The notes under the pieces are model-generated. The model made no database searches. It was not told where the DNA came from and saw only the letters and a program-made list of their open reading frames with translations. The position numbers were made by a program, and so were the translations under genes. From the NCBI GenBank assembly GCA_021205725.1, contig JAJPWY010000051.1, positions 1 through 64,000 on the forward strand: a stretch of DNA of 64,000 nt. Reading direction: 5' to 3'. Each line of letters opens with the position of its first letter. Within the stretch, counting starts at the first letter, position 1. Source of the DNA: Clostridiales bacterium (GTDB lineage: Bacteria > Bacillota > Clostridia > Oscillospirales > Oscillospiraceae). Positions 9,469 to 19,130 of this stretch are shown here, piece after piece.

Positions 9469-9668
9469 CTTGCCTCCCTCCTTGAGGGAGGTGGCACGGC
9501 GAAGCCGTGACGGAGGGAGAGCAGTACGCACCCACGATAAAATAGGCACCATCGGCGAATTCGTTAGAGAGTTGGTGCGAATTCGCCGGAGGTTTTTAGC
9601 GTGTCGATAGCCCCTGCCGCTCTCCCTCAGTCAGCTCCGCTGACAGCTCCCTCACAGAGGGAGCCAAG
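9469..9668. repeat. ~200 bp terminal-inverted-repeat element, copy B
   Basis: CTTGCCTCCCTCCTTGAGGGAGGTGGCACGGCGAAGCCGTGACGGAGGGAGAGCAGTACGCAC...CTCTCCCTCAGTCAGCTCCGCTGACAGCTCCCTCACAGAGGGAGCCAAG; same order as copy A. Confidence 0.9.
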
Positions 9669-9684
9669 AATTTGCGCCTTACAA

Positions 9685-9709
9685 AGCCTCCCTCAAAGAG
9701 AGAGCCAAG
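9685..9709. repeat. Possible collapsed remnant of the same repeat family
   Basis: AGCCTCCCTCAAAGAGAGAGCCAAGG resembles the two element ends fused. Confidence 0.4.
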
Positions 9710-9726
9710 GGAACCTTTGAACGCCC

Positions 9727-10773
9727 TCACCCCTCCAGATACCCCTCCACCAGGGGCAGAAAGGCGGAAAAGGCGTTGGGCACCGGGTACGTCTCCCGGA
9801 GGGCGGCGCTGTCCGCCCAGACCCAGCCGTCGGGGATTTGGTCGTTTTCCAACGTCAGCCAGACCCCCCGCATCTGCCATTCAATGTGGGTGAAGATGTG
9901 CCGCCCGGCTCCGGCATCCTCAACATGGGAGATGTCCAGAGGCCAGGGGGCGAAGCCCTCCTCCTCCAGGGTGTTGGGAAACTCCCACAGGGAGGCCAGC
10001 AGCCCTTTATCCGGTCTGCGCCGGAGGGCAATCTTTCCCTGATAGCGGATGAGCCAGACGGTGCGCCGCTCCACCCGCCGGGGCCTTTTGGGGGCCTTTA
10101 CCGGAAGCTGACTCACGGTGCCCTCCCGGTTGGCCCGGCACAGTCCGGCCAGGGGGCACCGGTCACACAGGGGCGCACCGTTGGGCAGGCAGACCAGGGC
10201 ACCCAGCTCCATGAGAGACTGGTTGAACTGTCCGGGGGCGTAGACCGGAATGATCTCGCCGATTGCTGACCGGACAGCCGCCTTCGTCTCCGGGCGGCCA
10301 ATGTCTGAATCGTCCCCCGTGAGCCGGGTCATCACCCGAAGCACATTGCCGTCCACGGCGGGGACAGGCTGACCAAAGGCGATGGAGGCGATGGCTCCGG
10401 CGGTGTACTCCCCCACCCCGGAGAGGGAGAGGATGTCCTCATAGCGGGAGGGGAACACGCCGCCGTACCGGGTCATGATCTGCCGGGCGGCCTTTTGCAG
10501 GTTCCTCGCCCGGTTGTAATAGCCCAGGCCTTGCCACAGCTTTAAAAGCTGCTGCTCGTCTCCGGCGGCCAGGGCCTCCACCGTGGGAAAGACCTCCATA
10601 AACCGCTGAAAGTAGTCCAGCACCGCCGCCACCCGGGTCTGCTGGAGCATAATCTCCGACACCCAGACCTTGTAGGGCTGAGGGTTGCTCCGCCAGGGGA
10701 GGGTGCGGGCGTTGTCCCGGAACCACTCCAGCAGGGGAAACACGATCTCGCTCAACTGTGTCTGCCGCTCCAT
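9727..10773 (-). CDS. mutY: A/G-specific adenine glycosylase
   Basis: MERQTQLSEIVFPLLEWFRDNARTLPWRSNPQPYKVWVSEIMLQQTRVAAVLDYFQRFMEVFPTVEALA...LSGVGEYTAGAIASIAFGQPVPAVDGNVLRVMTRL; FeS loop CLPNGAPLCDRCPLAGLC. Confidence 0.96.
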   Translation of the reverse strand: MERQTQLSEIVFPLLEWFRDNARTLPWRSNPQPYKVWVSEIMLQQTRVAAVLDYFQRFMEVFPTVEALAAGDEQQLLKLWQGLGYYNRARNLQKAARQIMTRYGGVFPSRYEDILSLSGVGEYTAGAIASIAFGQPVPAVDGNVLRVMTRLTGDDSDIGRPETKAAVRSAIGEIIPVYAPGQFNQSLMELGALVCLPNGAPLCDRCPLAGLCRANREGTVSQLPVKAPKRPRRVERRTVWLIRYQGKIALRRRPDKGLLASLWEFPNTLEEEGFAPWPLDISHVEDAGAGRHIFTHIEWQMRGVWLTLENDQIPDGWVWADSAALRETYPVPNAFSAFLPLVEGYLEG

Positions 10774-10843
10774 CGGGCTCCCTCCCTCCTGTCTGCTCCC
10801 TATTATATCCGTATCCGGGGCGGATTGCAAACGGTTTCGATAA

Positions 10844-10872
10844 TTGCCATTTTATCCATCTCCTGTTATACT
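10844..10872 (+). promoter_or_regulatory. Promoter TTGCCA-17-TATACT
   Basis: TTGCCA at 10844, 17 bp spacer, TATACT at 10867, upstream of a two-component operon. Confidence 0.7.
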
Positions 10873-10906
10873 AGGAGCAGAAATGCAACGGATGGGAGGC
10901 CGCTCT

Positions 10907-11581
10907 ATGGAAGTGCTGATTATCGAGGATGAACGGCTCATCGCCCAGACCATCGCCGACCTGCTGGAGACTCAGGGAGACCGGGGCACCATCGCCCTGG
11001 ACGGCCCCACCGGTCTGCGGGCGGGGCTGGAGCGGCCCTGGGACGCCATCATTTTGGACGTGATGCTGCCGGGGATGGACGGCTTTCAGGTCTTGCGGGA
11101 GCTGCGGGGCCGGGGAGTGGGTACGCCGGTGCTCATGCTCACCGCCCGGACCCAGCTGGACGACCGGGTGACCGGGCTGGACAGCGGGGCGGACTACTAC
11201 CTGACCAAGCCCTTTGAGGCCAAGGAGCTGCTGGCCTGTGTGCGGATGCTCACCCGCCGCCGGGAGAAGGCCGCTCCCGCGGTGCTGACCTTTGGCGACC
11301 TGCGGCTGGAGCTGTCCTCCTGCCTGCTCTGCTGCGGGGAGCGGTCTGTGCGGCTGAGCCGGAAGGAGTTTGAGATCATGGGCCTGCTGCTGGAGCGGCA
11401 GGGACAGAACGTCTCCAAGGACGCCATCCTGCAAAAGGTGTGGGGGAGCGGAGAGAGCGCCGACGGGGGCAACGTGGAGGTCTACATCTCCTTCCTGCGG
11501 AAGAAGCTCCAGCACCTGGGGAGCCGCTGCGCCATCCGCACCCAGCGCACCCAGGGCTATCGGCTGGAGGTGGCGGCATGA
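10907..11581 (+). CDS. OmpR-family response regulator
   Basis: MEVLIIEDERLIAQTIADLLETQGD...AIILDVMLPGMDGFQVLRELR...YYLTKPFEAKELLACVRMLTRR; wHTH C-terminus. Confidence 0.95.
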   Translation: MEVLIIEDERLIAQTIADLLETQGDRGTIALDGPTGLRAGLERPWDAIILDVMLPGMDGFQVLRELRGRGVGTPVLMLTARTQLDDRVTGLDSGADYYLTKPFEAKELLACVRMLTRRREKAAPAVLTFGDLRLELSSCLLCCGERSVRLSRKEFEIMGLLLERQGQNVSKDAILQKVWGSGESADGGNVEVYISFLRKKLQHLGSRCAIRTQRTQGYRLEVAA

Positions 11582-12792
11582 TAAAACGACTGCGGCGTAA
11601 ATTCGTCCTCATTATCATGCTGCTGGTGGGAGCGATGCTGGCCGCCGCCTGCCTGGGCTTTCTGCTCACCATGAGGAGCAGCCTGGAGGAGGCCAGCGTC
11701 TCCGTCCTGGAGCGGGTCATCTGGGAGGACGAGACCCCCGCCTGGTCGGTGCAGGAGGACGAGATCACCGTCTCCCTGCCCTACTTCACTGTGACCGTCA
11801 TTCCCAACGGCAGCGCCGCCATCATCACCTCCAGCCAGTTCTACAGTCTGGACGACTCGGAGAGCCTGCTGGGAGCCATCAACGCCGCCTTGGAGCAGGA
11901 GGACAGCATGGGCCTGCTGGAGGACTACGGTCTGCGGTATCTCCGGGAGGCCACCCAGGTGGGCTGGCGGCTGGCCTTTGTGGACATCTCCTATGAGCAG
12001 AGCACCCTGGCTCAGGCGGCGGTGAACGTGCTGCTGGTGGGCCTGGCGGCGCTGGCGGTGCTGTTCGTCATCAGCGTCTTTCTGGCCCGGTGGGCGGTGC
12101 GTCCGGTGGAGCGCTCCTGGGCCCAGCAGCGACAGTTCGTGGCCGACGCCTCCCATGAGCTGAAAACGCCCCTGACGGTGATTCTCTCCAACGCCGACCT
12201 GCTGGAAGAGGAGGAGGGCCTGCCCGAACAGGCCCGGCACTGGACGGAGAACATCCACATCGGCGGGGAGCAGATGCGGGAGCTGGTGGAGCAGCTGCTC
12301 CTCCTGGCCCGGAGCGACAGCGACCAGGGCCAGCCGGTGAGCCTCCAGCCCACAGATCTCTCCGATCTGGCGGAGACGGCGGCCCTCATGTTCGAGCCGG
12401 TGGCCTTCGAGGCGGGGAAGCTGCTGGTGCAGGAGATCCAGAAGGACGTGGTCGTGGCGGGAGACGCCGCCCGGCTGAAACGGCTGCTGGACATCCTGCT
12501 GGACAACGCCGTGAAATACGCCGACCCCGGCGGGCAGATCCGCCTCTCCCTGACTGTGGAGGGCAGACGGGCGCTGCTGGCCGTCTCCGACCAGGGCACG
12601 CCCATGGCGAAGGAGGAGCTGGAGCGCATCTTTCAGCGGTTCTACCGGGCGGACGAGGCCCGTAGCACCCAGGGCTTTGGCCTGGGGCTCTCCATCGCCC
12701 AGAGCATCGCCCAGGAGCACCACGGCAAACTGTGGGCGGAGTCCGACCCGGCGGGGTGGAACAGCTTTTACTGCTCCCTGCCCCTGAGCTGA
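11578..12792 (+). CDS. Sensor histidine kinase
   Basis: Overlaps the response regulator stop (ATGA); FVADASHELKTPLTVILSNADLL; LLDILLDNAVKYAD; GFGLGLSIAQSIAQEHHGKLWAES. Confidence 0.94.
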   Translation: MIKRLRRKFVLIIMLLVGAMLAAACLGFLLTMRSSLEEASVSVLERVIWEDETPAWSVQEDEITVSLPYFTVTVIPNGSAAIITSSQFYSLDDSESLLGAINAALEQEDSMGLLEDYGLRYLREATQVGWRLAFVDISYEQSTLAQAAVNVLLVGLAALAVLFVISVFLARWAVRPVERSWAQQRQFVADASHELKTPLTVILSNADLLEEEEGLPEQARHWTENIHIGGEQMRELVEQLLLLARSDSDQGQPVSLQPTDLSDLAETAALMFEPVAFEAGKLLVQEIQKDVVVAGDAARLKRLLDILLDNAVKYADPGGQIRLSLTVEGRRALLAVSDQGTPMAKEELERIFQRFYRADEARSTQGFGLGLSIAQSIAQEHHGKLWAESDPAGWNSFYCSLPLS

Positions 12793-12948
12793 GGAACCGG
12801 GCCCACAGGTGCGGTGGCTCTTTCAAAACGGCGGGACGGGCCGTTTACCTGATTTTTACCCATCCCTGGTTTCGGATTTTACATCCGTGCAGGATAATAG
12901 CAGTAGGCCCGGATATCCCGGTGTCCATATCCACGACGAGGTGACGAA

Positions 12949-13797
12949 ATGCCGACCACATACGCCCACTTTCACTTTGGCTGCAGGGCCGAACCCCTCC
13001 TGCCGGAGCCGGCAGCCCAGGCCGTCCGGGAGAACCGGCAGCTCTATGATATCGGTCTCCACGGGCCGGACATCCTGTTTTACTATCAGCCCCTGGCTTC
13101 CAACCCGGTGGGCCGTCTCGGGGGAGAGATGCACGACCGCCCGGCCAGGGATTTCTTCTACCCCGCCCGGGCCGTCTACACCTCGGCGGAGAACCGGGAG
13201 GGAGCGCTGGCCTATCTGACCGGATTTCTCTGCCACTACGCCCTGGACAGCGCCTGTCACGGCTACATTGAAAAGAAGCTCACCGTCTCCCATCTGACCC
13301 ACGGGGAGATCGAGATCGAGCTTGACCGCTATCTGATGGAGCAGGACGGAAAAGACCCGTCCCGTACCGTCGTGACCGCCCACATCGTCCCGTCCCGGGA
13401 AAATGCGGCGGTGATCGCCCCGTTTTTTACCGACGTCGATGCCGGGCAGATCAGGCGATCCCTCTGTCTCATGAAGGTCTGCTGTGACCTGCTCAGCGGC
13501 CGGGGCTGGCGGAGAACGGCGGTCAACGCCGGGCTGCGGCTGACCGGACAGTATGAGAGGCTGCACAGGATGGTCATGGCGGAGCGGCCTCTGCCGGAGA
13601 GCGAGGACAGCGATCTCCGGCTGGGCAAGCTGCTGAACCGGGGACTGGAGCGGTTTGCCCGGCTGGTGGGCCCCTATCTGGCCTTTTTGCAGGGCGGCCC
13701 CTTCCCGGACGGGCTGGAGCAGACCTTTGGCCCGGGCGACGGCTGGCAGGAGATCCCCGTGCTGTCCGTAGAGGAGGAGAAAGGATATGAAGCTTAA
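12949..13797 (+). CDS. Zinc-dependent phospholipase C family protein
   Basis: MPTTYAHFHFGCRA...YDIGLHGPDILFYYQPL...LAYLTGFLCHYALDSACHGYIEKK. Confidence 0.85.
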   Translation: MPTTYAHFHFGCRAEPLLPEPAAQAVRENRQLYDIGLHGPDILFYYQPLASNPVGRLGGEMHDRPARDFFYPARAVYTSAENREGALAYLTGFLCHYALDSACHGYIEKKLTVSHLTHGEIEIELDRYLMEQDGKDPSRTVVTAHIVPSRENAAVIAPFFTDVDAGQIRRSLCLMKVCCDLLSGRGWRRTAVNAGLRLTGQYERLHRMVMAERPLPESEDSDLRLGKLLNRGLERFARLVGPYLAFLQGGPFPDGLEQTFGPGDGWQEIPVLSVEEEKGYEA

Positions 13798-15025
13798 AAC
13801 GACTGGGGTGGAGCGCAGGTGGATCGGCTACGACGTGGGCAATTCCGCCTTTACCATGCTGACGGCCACCCTCCTGCCCATCTTTTTCCACACCCTGGCC
13901 GGAGACGCCGGGGTGTCTGAGACGGATTATCTGGCTTACTGGGCCTATACCACCAGTGTCGTCACCATTCTGGTGGCTATCCTCGGCCCCACCCTGGGCT
14001 CCCTGTCCGATCTCAGCGGAATGAAGATCAAGCTGTTTGCCGGATGCGTGCTGGTGGGTGCAGTCTCCTGCGTGGTGCTGGGGTTTGCGGTGCATTGGCT
14101 GTGGTTCCTGCTGGTGTTCGCCCTGTCCAAGACCGCCTATCAGCTGAGCCTGGTCATCTATGACTCCATGCTCTGCGACGTCACCACTCCAGACCGGATG
14201 GACGAGGTCTCCGCCATGGGCTACGCCTGGGGCTATATCGGCAGCTGCGTTCCCTTTATCGCCGCCGTCGCCATCTATGTGCTCTACGCCATGCTGGATC
14301 TGATCCCCATGGTGGCCGCCGCCGCCCTGGGCTGCGGTATCACCGCCCTGTGGTGGCTGGGCTGGTCAGTCCCGCTGTGGAGGGCCTATGAGCAGACCCA
14401 CTCTGTCTCCCCCGGGGAACGCCCCGTCCGGGACGGGCTCCGCAGTCTGGGCAGTCTGTTCCGTGAGCTGGCGGACAACCCCAAGGCCCTGTGGTTCCTG
14501 GTGGCCTTTTTCTTCTTCATCGACGGGGTGTACACCATCATCGACATGGCCACCTCCTACGGCACCTCTCTGGGGCTGGACACGGTGGGCCTGCTGGTGG
14601 CGCTGCTGGTGACTCAGGTGGTGGCCTTTCCCTCCGCCCTGATCTTCGGGCGGCTGTCCCGGAAAGTCCGGTCGGAGTGGCTCATCGTCGTCTGCATCGT
14701 CGCCTATTTCGCCGCCACGGTGTACGCCGCATTTATGGCCCATCTGTACCAGTTCTGGATTTTAGCCGTGGTCGTCGGCGTCTTCCAGGGGAGCATCCAG
14801 TCCCTTTCCCGCTCCTATTTCGCCAAGATTATCCCCCAGGATAAGTCGGGGGAGTATTTCGGCGTCTACGACATCTTCGGCAAGGGAGCCTCCTTCACCG
14901 GCACCCTGCTGGTAGGGCTGGTGACCCAGCTCTCCGGCTCCCAGAACGTGGGCGTGGGGGTGCTCGCCCTCATGTTCCCCATCGGGCTGGTCTTCTTCCT
15001 GATGTCCGTCCGGGCAAAGGCGTAA
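13787..15025 (+). CDS. MFS transporter, UMF1/Atg22-like family
   Basis: WIGYDVGNSAFTMLTATLLPIFF...YLAYWAYTTSVVTILVAILGPTLGSLSDLSG...SLSRSYFAKIIPQDKSGEYFGVYDIFGKGASFTGTLL; multi-TM. Confidence 0.92.
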   Translation: MKLKTTGVERRWIGYDVGNSAFTMLTATLLPIFFHTLAGDAGVSETDYLAYWAYTTSVVTILVAILGPTLGSLSDLSGMKIKLFAGCVLVGAVSCVVLGFAVHWLWFLLVFALSKTAYQLSLVIYDSMLCDVTTPDRMDEVSAMGYAWGYIGSCVPFIAAVAIYVLYAMLDLIPMVAAAALGCGITALWWLGWSVPLWRAYEQTHSVSPGERPVRDGLRSLGSLFRELADNPKALWFLVAFFFFIDGVYTIIDMATSYGTSLGLDTVGLLVALLVTQVVAFPSALIFGRLSRKVRSEWLIVVCIVAYFAATVYAAFMAHLYQFWILAVVVGVFQGSIQSLSRSYFAKIIPQDKSGEYFGVYDIFGKGASFTGTLLVGLVTQLSGSQNVGVGVLALMFPIGLVFFLMSVRAKA

Positions 15026-15070
15026 GGACAGGCGACCGCTCTCTACAAAATTTTCTGAACCGTACCGTGT

Positions 15071-15100
15071 GCCGGGCAGGATCCTCTGATCCTGCCCGGC
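15071..15100 (+). terminator. Strong hairpin downstream of the MFS gene
   Basis: GCCGGGCAGGATC-CTCT-GATCCTGCCCGGC followed by GCTTTAC. Confidence 0.7.
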
Positions 15101-15253
15101 GCTTTACATTGAGCAGATTTTTGTGCAGAGAATTTTACCAGATCCATACGCCGCCGTGGTTTCGGGCCCGCCGGAGTAGCTGCTAAAATAAGGTCATGGC
15201 AGTCTGCCAAATAAGCTTCTTACGGAAGCGAACAAGTAAGGAGAAAGCAAGAC

Positions 15254-18010
15254 ATGAAGAGATTCGTCTCAAAGCTGACTGCGTGTCTGATGGTCTGCCT
15301 GATGCTCTGCACCATGCTGCCCACGGCATTTGCAGCCGAGGACGCTGCCACAGCCCTGTCCGGCGACGGCGGCACGCTGGCCGACGGCAGCTATGTCCTG
15401 GAGGACGATGTGACGCTTGCCGAGGACCTGACGATTCCCAGCGGCGTGGAAGTCACCATCGACCTGAACGGCCACACCCTGACCGGTACCGGCACCGGCA
15501 GAACCATCACCGTGACGGGCACCCTGACACTGAACGACAGCAGCGAGGCGCAGACCGGCGTCATCACCGGCGGCGGCGTGCTGGCGGAGGGTGCAAGCAG
15601 CACTGTAAAGGCTACCTTCACCATGAACGGCGGCACCATCACCGGCAAAAGCTCCGGCAGCGGCGGCGGTATCTACGTTCGCTATTGCAACTTCACCATG
15701 AACGGCGGCGCCGTCACCGGCAACACGGCGACCTATGGCGGCGGTATCTACGTCAGAAACTACAGCACCTTCGTCATGAACGGCGGCACCGTCTCCGGCA
15801 ACTCCTCGTCCAGCAACGGCGGCGGCGTGGAGATCAACGCCGGCTCCAGCAGCGCCCATAAGTCCACCTTCACCATGAATGGCGGCACCATCACCGACAA
15901 CAGCAGCGACACCGGCGGCGGCGTCTATCTGTACGGCTACGGCTACATGACGATGAACGGCGGCTATGTGTACAACAACAGCGCCACCAGCAACGGCGCG
16001 GACATCGCCGTGGCCGCCAAGGGTCACGCCACCCTGAACGCCACCGAGCAGTTTGACGGCAGCCTGACCCTGGCCGACTGCGGCCACACCATCACCGGCT
16101 GGTATGACGACAGCAGAAACAGCCGCTGGACGGATGAGGACGGCGTCGAGGTGGACACCTCCGTGGAGCTGGTGAGCTCCTACTACCTGAAGGCCGCCCA
16201 CGGCCCGGTCACCTATGTGGCCAGCGTCACCAGCGGCGAGACCGTCACCAAGTATGAGACCGTGCAGGCCGCCGTCGATGCGGCGACCACCGCAGGCGAC
16301 AAGGTCACGCTGCTGACCAGCGTCACCGAGAACGTCACCGTGGCCGCTGACCAGACCATTACCCTGGATCTGGCGGGCTACACCCTGACCTGCGCCAGCG
16401 GCAGCACCGCTCTGGAGGTCGTGGGCAACCTGACCCTGGAGGACAGCAGCGAGGCGCAGACCGGCACCATCTACGGCGGCCGCGTGCTGGCGCAGGGCGA
16501 AAGCTCCGGCAAAAAGGCCACCTTCACCATGAACGGCGGCACCATCACCGGCAGTGATGTGGGCACCTCCGGCAGCGGCGGCGGCGTCTATGTCCGCTAC
16601 TGCAACTTCACCATGAACGGCGGCCTCATCACCGGCAATGCCGCAAACTACGGCGCAGGCGTCTACATCAGAAGCTACAGCACCTTCGTCATGAACGGCG
16701 GCGCCATCACCGGCAACACCGCTTACGATTACGGCGGAGGCGTTGAGGTCAACGCCGGCTCCAGCAGCGCCCTGAAGTCCACCTTTACCCTGAACGACGG
16801 CGTTATCACCGGCAACAGCGCCCGCATCGGCGGCGGCATTTACCTGTACGGCTACGGCTACCTGGTGATGAACGGCGGCTCTGTGTACAACAACAGCTCC
16901 AGCGTCAGCGGCGCGGACATCGCCGTGGCCTCCCATGGTTACGCCACCCTGAACAGCACCGCCCAGTTCGACGACGGCCTGACCCTGACCGACTGCGGCC
17001 ACACCATCACCGGCTGGTATGACGACAGCAGAGACAGCCGCTGGTCCGAGACGAACTGCACCGCAGTGGACACCTCCGCAGAGCTGGTGAGCGCTTACTA
17101 CCTGAAGGCCGCCCACGGCATCATCAAGACCAGCGAGCCGGGCATTGCCAAGACCGCTGACGTCACCTCCGCCAATGCGGGGGACAGCGTCAGCTACACC
17201 CTGACCTCCACCGTCCCTGAGAACCTGAAGAGCTACATCGACTACTCCGGTCTGGTGACCGAGCCCGGCATCGCCACCGCAAGCCTGGGCGAGGGCGAGA
17301 GCAGATACATCCTGACCTTCGTGGACAGCATGGACGACAGCCTGACCCTGGACGCCGGCTCCATCGCCGTAAAGCTGGGTGACAACACCCTGGACGCCGG
17401 CTATTACACCGTGACCTCCAATGAGCACTCCTTCCAGGTGGCCATCGATCTGGTGGCGCTGTACAACGCCGACCTCATCACCGAGAGCGACCTGGGCGTC
17501 ACCGACATCACCGTCACCTACTCCGCCACGGTGGGCGCAACCGCCGGTGAGCTGGTGAACACCGCCTATGTCACCTATCCCGACGGCCAGTCCGCCACCG
17601 CCTCCGCCACCGTCGTCACCTACGGCGTCAGGCTGTTCAAGTACGACCAGGACACCAGCGCAGCCCTGTCCGGCGCCACCTTCGAGCTGAAGGACAGCGA
17701 CGGCAACGTGATCGCCACCCTGATCTCCGGTGAGGACGGCTACGTCTCCTACTACGGCCTGGCCGACGGCACCTACACCCTGACCGAGACCTCCGCTCCC
17801 GACGGCTATGTCATGAGCGATAAGAGCCTCACCGTCACCGTGGCCACCGACGCCACCGACTATGTGGTCAACGTGACCTTCGCCAACATGCAGATCCCCT
17901 CCACCGGCGGCTCCGGCACGACGATGTTCACCGTCACCGGCGTTGCCATCCTGGTGATCGCCGGGGCCCTGTTCCTGATGAGCAGAAAGACCCGCAAGAG
18001 CGACCGCTGA
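15254..18010 (+). CDS. Cell-wall-anchored surface protein: duplicated beta-helix-like repeat region, pilin-like domain, SpaA-type domain, LPXTG-like sorting signal (IPSTG)
   Basis: Signal peptide; many FTMNGGxITGNxA motifs; LFKYDQDTSAALSGATFELKDSDGNVIATLISGEDGYVSYYGLADGTYTLTETSAPDGYVM (SpaA-like); C-term IPSTGGSGTTMFTVTGVAILVIAGALFLMSRKTRKSDR. Confidence 0.93.
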   Translation: MKRFVSKLTACLMVCLMLCTMLPTAFAAEDAATALSGDGGTLADGSYVLEDDVTLAEDLTIPSGVEVTIDLNGHTLTGTGTGRTITVTGTLTLNDSSEAQTGVITGGGVLAEGASSTVKATFTMNGGTITGKSSGSGGGIYVRYCNFTMNGGAVTGNTATYGGGIYVRNYSTFVMNGGTVSGNSSSSNGGGVEINAGSSSAHKSTFTMNGGTITDNSSDTGGGVYLYGYGYMTMNGGYVYNNSATSNGADIAVAAKGHATLNATEQFDGSLTLADCGHTITGWYDDSRNSRWTDEDGVEVDTSVELVSSYYLKAAHGPVTYVASVTSGETVTKYETVQAAVDAATTAGDKVTLLTSVTENVTVAADQTITLDLAGYTLTCASGSTALEVVGNLTLEDSSEAQTGTIYGGRVLAQGESSGKKATFTMNGGTITGSDVGTSGSGGGVYVRYCNFTMNGGLITGNAANYGAGVYIRSYSTFVMNGGAITGNTAYDYGGGVEVNAGSSSALKSTFTLNDGVITGNSARIGGGIYLYGYGYLVMNGGSVYNNSSSVSGADIAVASHGYATLNSTAQFDDGLTLTDCGHTITGWYDDSRDSRWSETNCTAVDTSAELVSAYYLKAAHGIIKTSEPGIAKTADVTSANAGDSVSYTLTSTVPENLKSYIDYSGLVTEPGIATASLGEGESRYILTFVDSMDDSLTLDAGSIAVKLGDNTLDAGYYTVTSNEHSFQVAIDLVALYNADLITESDLGVTDITVTYSATVGATAGELVNTAYVTYPDGQSATASATVVTYGVRLFKYDQDTSAALSGATFELKDSDGNVIATLISGEDGYVSYYGLADGTYTLTETSAPDGYVMSDKSLTVTVATDATDYVVNVTFANMQIPSTGGSGTTMFTVTGVAILVIAGALFLMSRKTRKSDR
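15530..17110 (+). repeat. Two long tandem-duplicated units (offset about 0.9 kb) inside the surface protein gene
   Basis: DSSEAQTG...KATFTMNGGTITG...VYVRYCNFTMNGG...CGHTITGWYDDSRNSRW occurs twice with high similarity at DNA and protein level. Confidence 0.85.
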
Positions 18011-18033
18011 GCACGATCAACAGATATCCCCGT

Positions 18034-18057
18034 GGGGGAGGGCAGACGCCCTCCCCC
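18034..18057 (+). terminator. GC-rich hairpin downstream of the surface protein gene
   Basis: GGGGGAGGGC-AGAC-GCCCTCCCCC; no clear U-tract. Confidence 0.5.
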
Positions 18058-18144
18058 GGCGGGGAAAAGCCATCCCTCACAGGGTAAACAGGACAGGCCG
18101 GATGCATCGCTCCGGCCGTTTCCTTTGGAAGGTGCTATGCTGCC

Positions 18145-18987
18145 ATGAAACAGAAAAGATCCCCCGTCCTCACCGTTTTCTCCGTCCTGCTGGTGCTGGT
18201 GGGCCTGGGGGTGCTGCTCTACCCTGCCGCCAGCGACGCCTGGTATCGCTGGCAGGCCAGTCAGGAGATCGCCCGGTACAACCAGGTGGAGGACGGCTCC
18301 GGAACGGACTACTCCTCCCTGTGGGCGGCAGCGGAGGAGTATAACCGCCAGCTGGCAGAGGACAGCCTCTCGGTAGACACCTCGGCGGACTTTGTCTCCC
18401 AGCTTTTGAATCCCCTGGGCACCGGGATGATGGGCTATCTCTCCATCCCTGCCATCGATGTGTACCTCCCGATCTATCAGGGCACGGACGAGACTGCCCT
18501 GCAATCCGGGGTGGGCTATTGGCTGGGCACCAGCCTGCCCACCGGCGGGGAGAGCACCCACTGCGTGCTGACGGCCCACACCGGGCTGTCCAAGGCGAAG
18601 ATGTTCGACGATCTGGACGAGCTGGAGATCGGGGATACCTTTACCCTCATCATCCTGGATCGCACTCTGACCTATGAGGTGGATCAGATCCTGGTCACGG
18701 AGCCGGAGGATCTCTCCGCCCTGCAAATCGTGGACGGAGAGGATTATGTCACCCTATACACCTGCACGCCCTATGGCGTCAACACCCACCGCCTTCTGGT
18801 GCGGGGACATCGGGTGGAGACGCCGGAGGAGGAGACCGCCCCGGACGGGGAGACCGGAGGCACTGTCTCTCCGCTGCTGCTGGCGGGGTTGCTCCTGCTG
18901 CTCCTCCTGGGGCTGGTCGCCCTTGGGCTGCTCCTGCGCCGGAGGAGCAGGCGGAGCCAGGGAAAAAGGGTACGGCCCGGAGCATAA
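18145..18987 (+). CDS. Sortase (class C-like)
   Basis: VYLPIYQGTDETALQSGVGYWLGTSLPTGGESTHCVLTAHTGLSKAKMFDDLDELEIGDTF...VTLYTCTPYGVNTHRLLVRGHRV (catalytic TCTPYGVNTHR); C-terminal TM. Confidence 0.94.
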   Translation: MKQKRSPVLTVFSVLLVLVGLGVLLYPAASDAWYRWQASQEIARYNQVEDGSGTDYSSLWAAAEEYNRQLAEDSLSVDTSADFVSQLLNPLGTGMMGYLSIPAIDVYLPIYQGTDETALQSGVGYWLGTSLPTGGESTHCVLTAHTGLSKAKMFDDLDELEIGDTFTLIILDRTLTYEVDQILVTEPEDLSALQIVDGEDYVTLYTCTPYGVNTHRLLVRGHRVETPEEETAPDGETGGTVSPLLLAGLLLLLLLGLVALGLLLRRRSRRSQGKRVRPGA

Positions 18988-18991
18988 TACA

Positions 18992-19022
18992 GCGCCCGGA
19001 GACAGAGACGGTCTCCGGGCGC
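18992..19022 (+). terminator. Rho-independent-like terminator after the sortase
   Basis: GCGCCCGGAGAC-AGAGAC-GTCTCCGGGCGC followed by TTTCG. Confidence 0.65.
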
Positions 19023-19130
19023 TTTCGCCTGAGCCTGCCGTGGTACGACAGACTGCGACGGCCCCTGCACCGAAGGGTGCAAGGGCCGCCTGTTTAGGGA
19101 GAAAAGAGAGGAAAAAGCTTGCTTTGCCGC

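Noticed and set aside
15269-17428. 719-aa minus-strand ORF rich in AAVHGEVAVA repeats
   Set aside because: Antisense shadow of the repetitive surface protein gene; no RBS and no recognisable fold.
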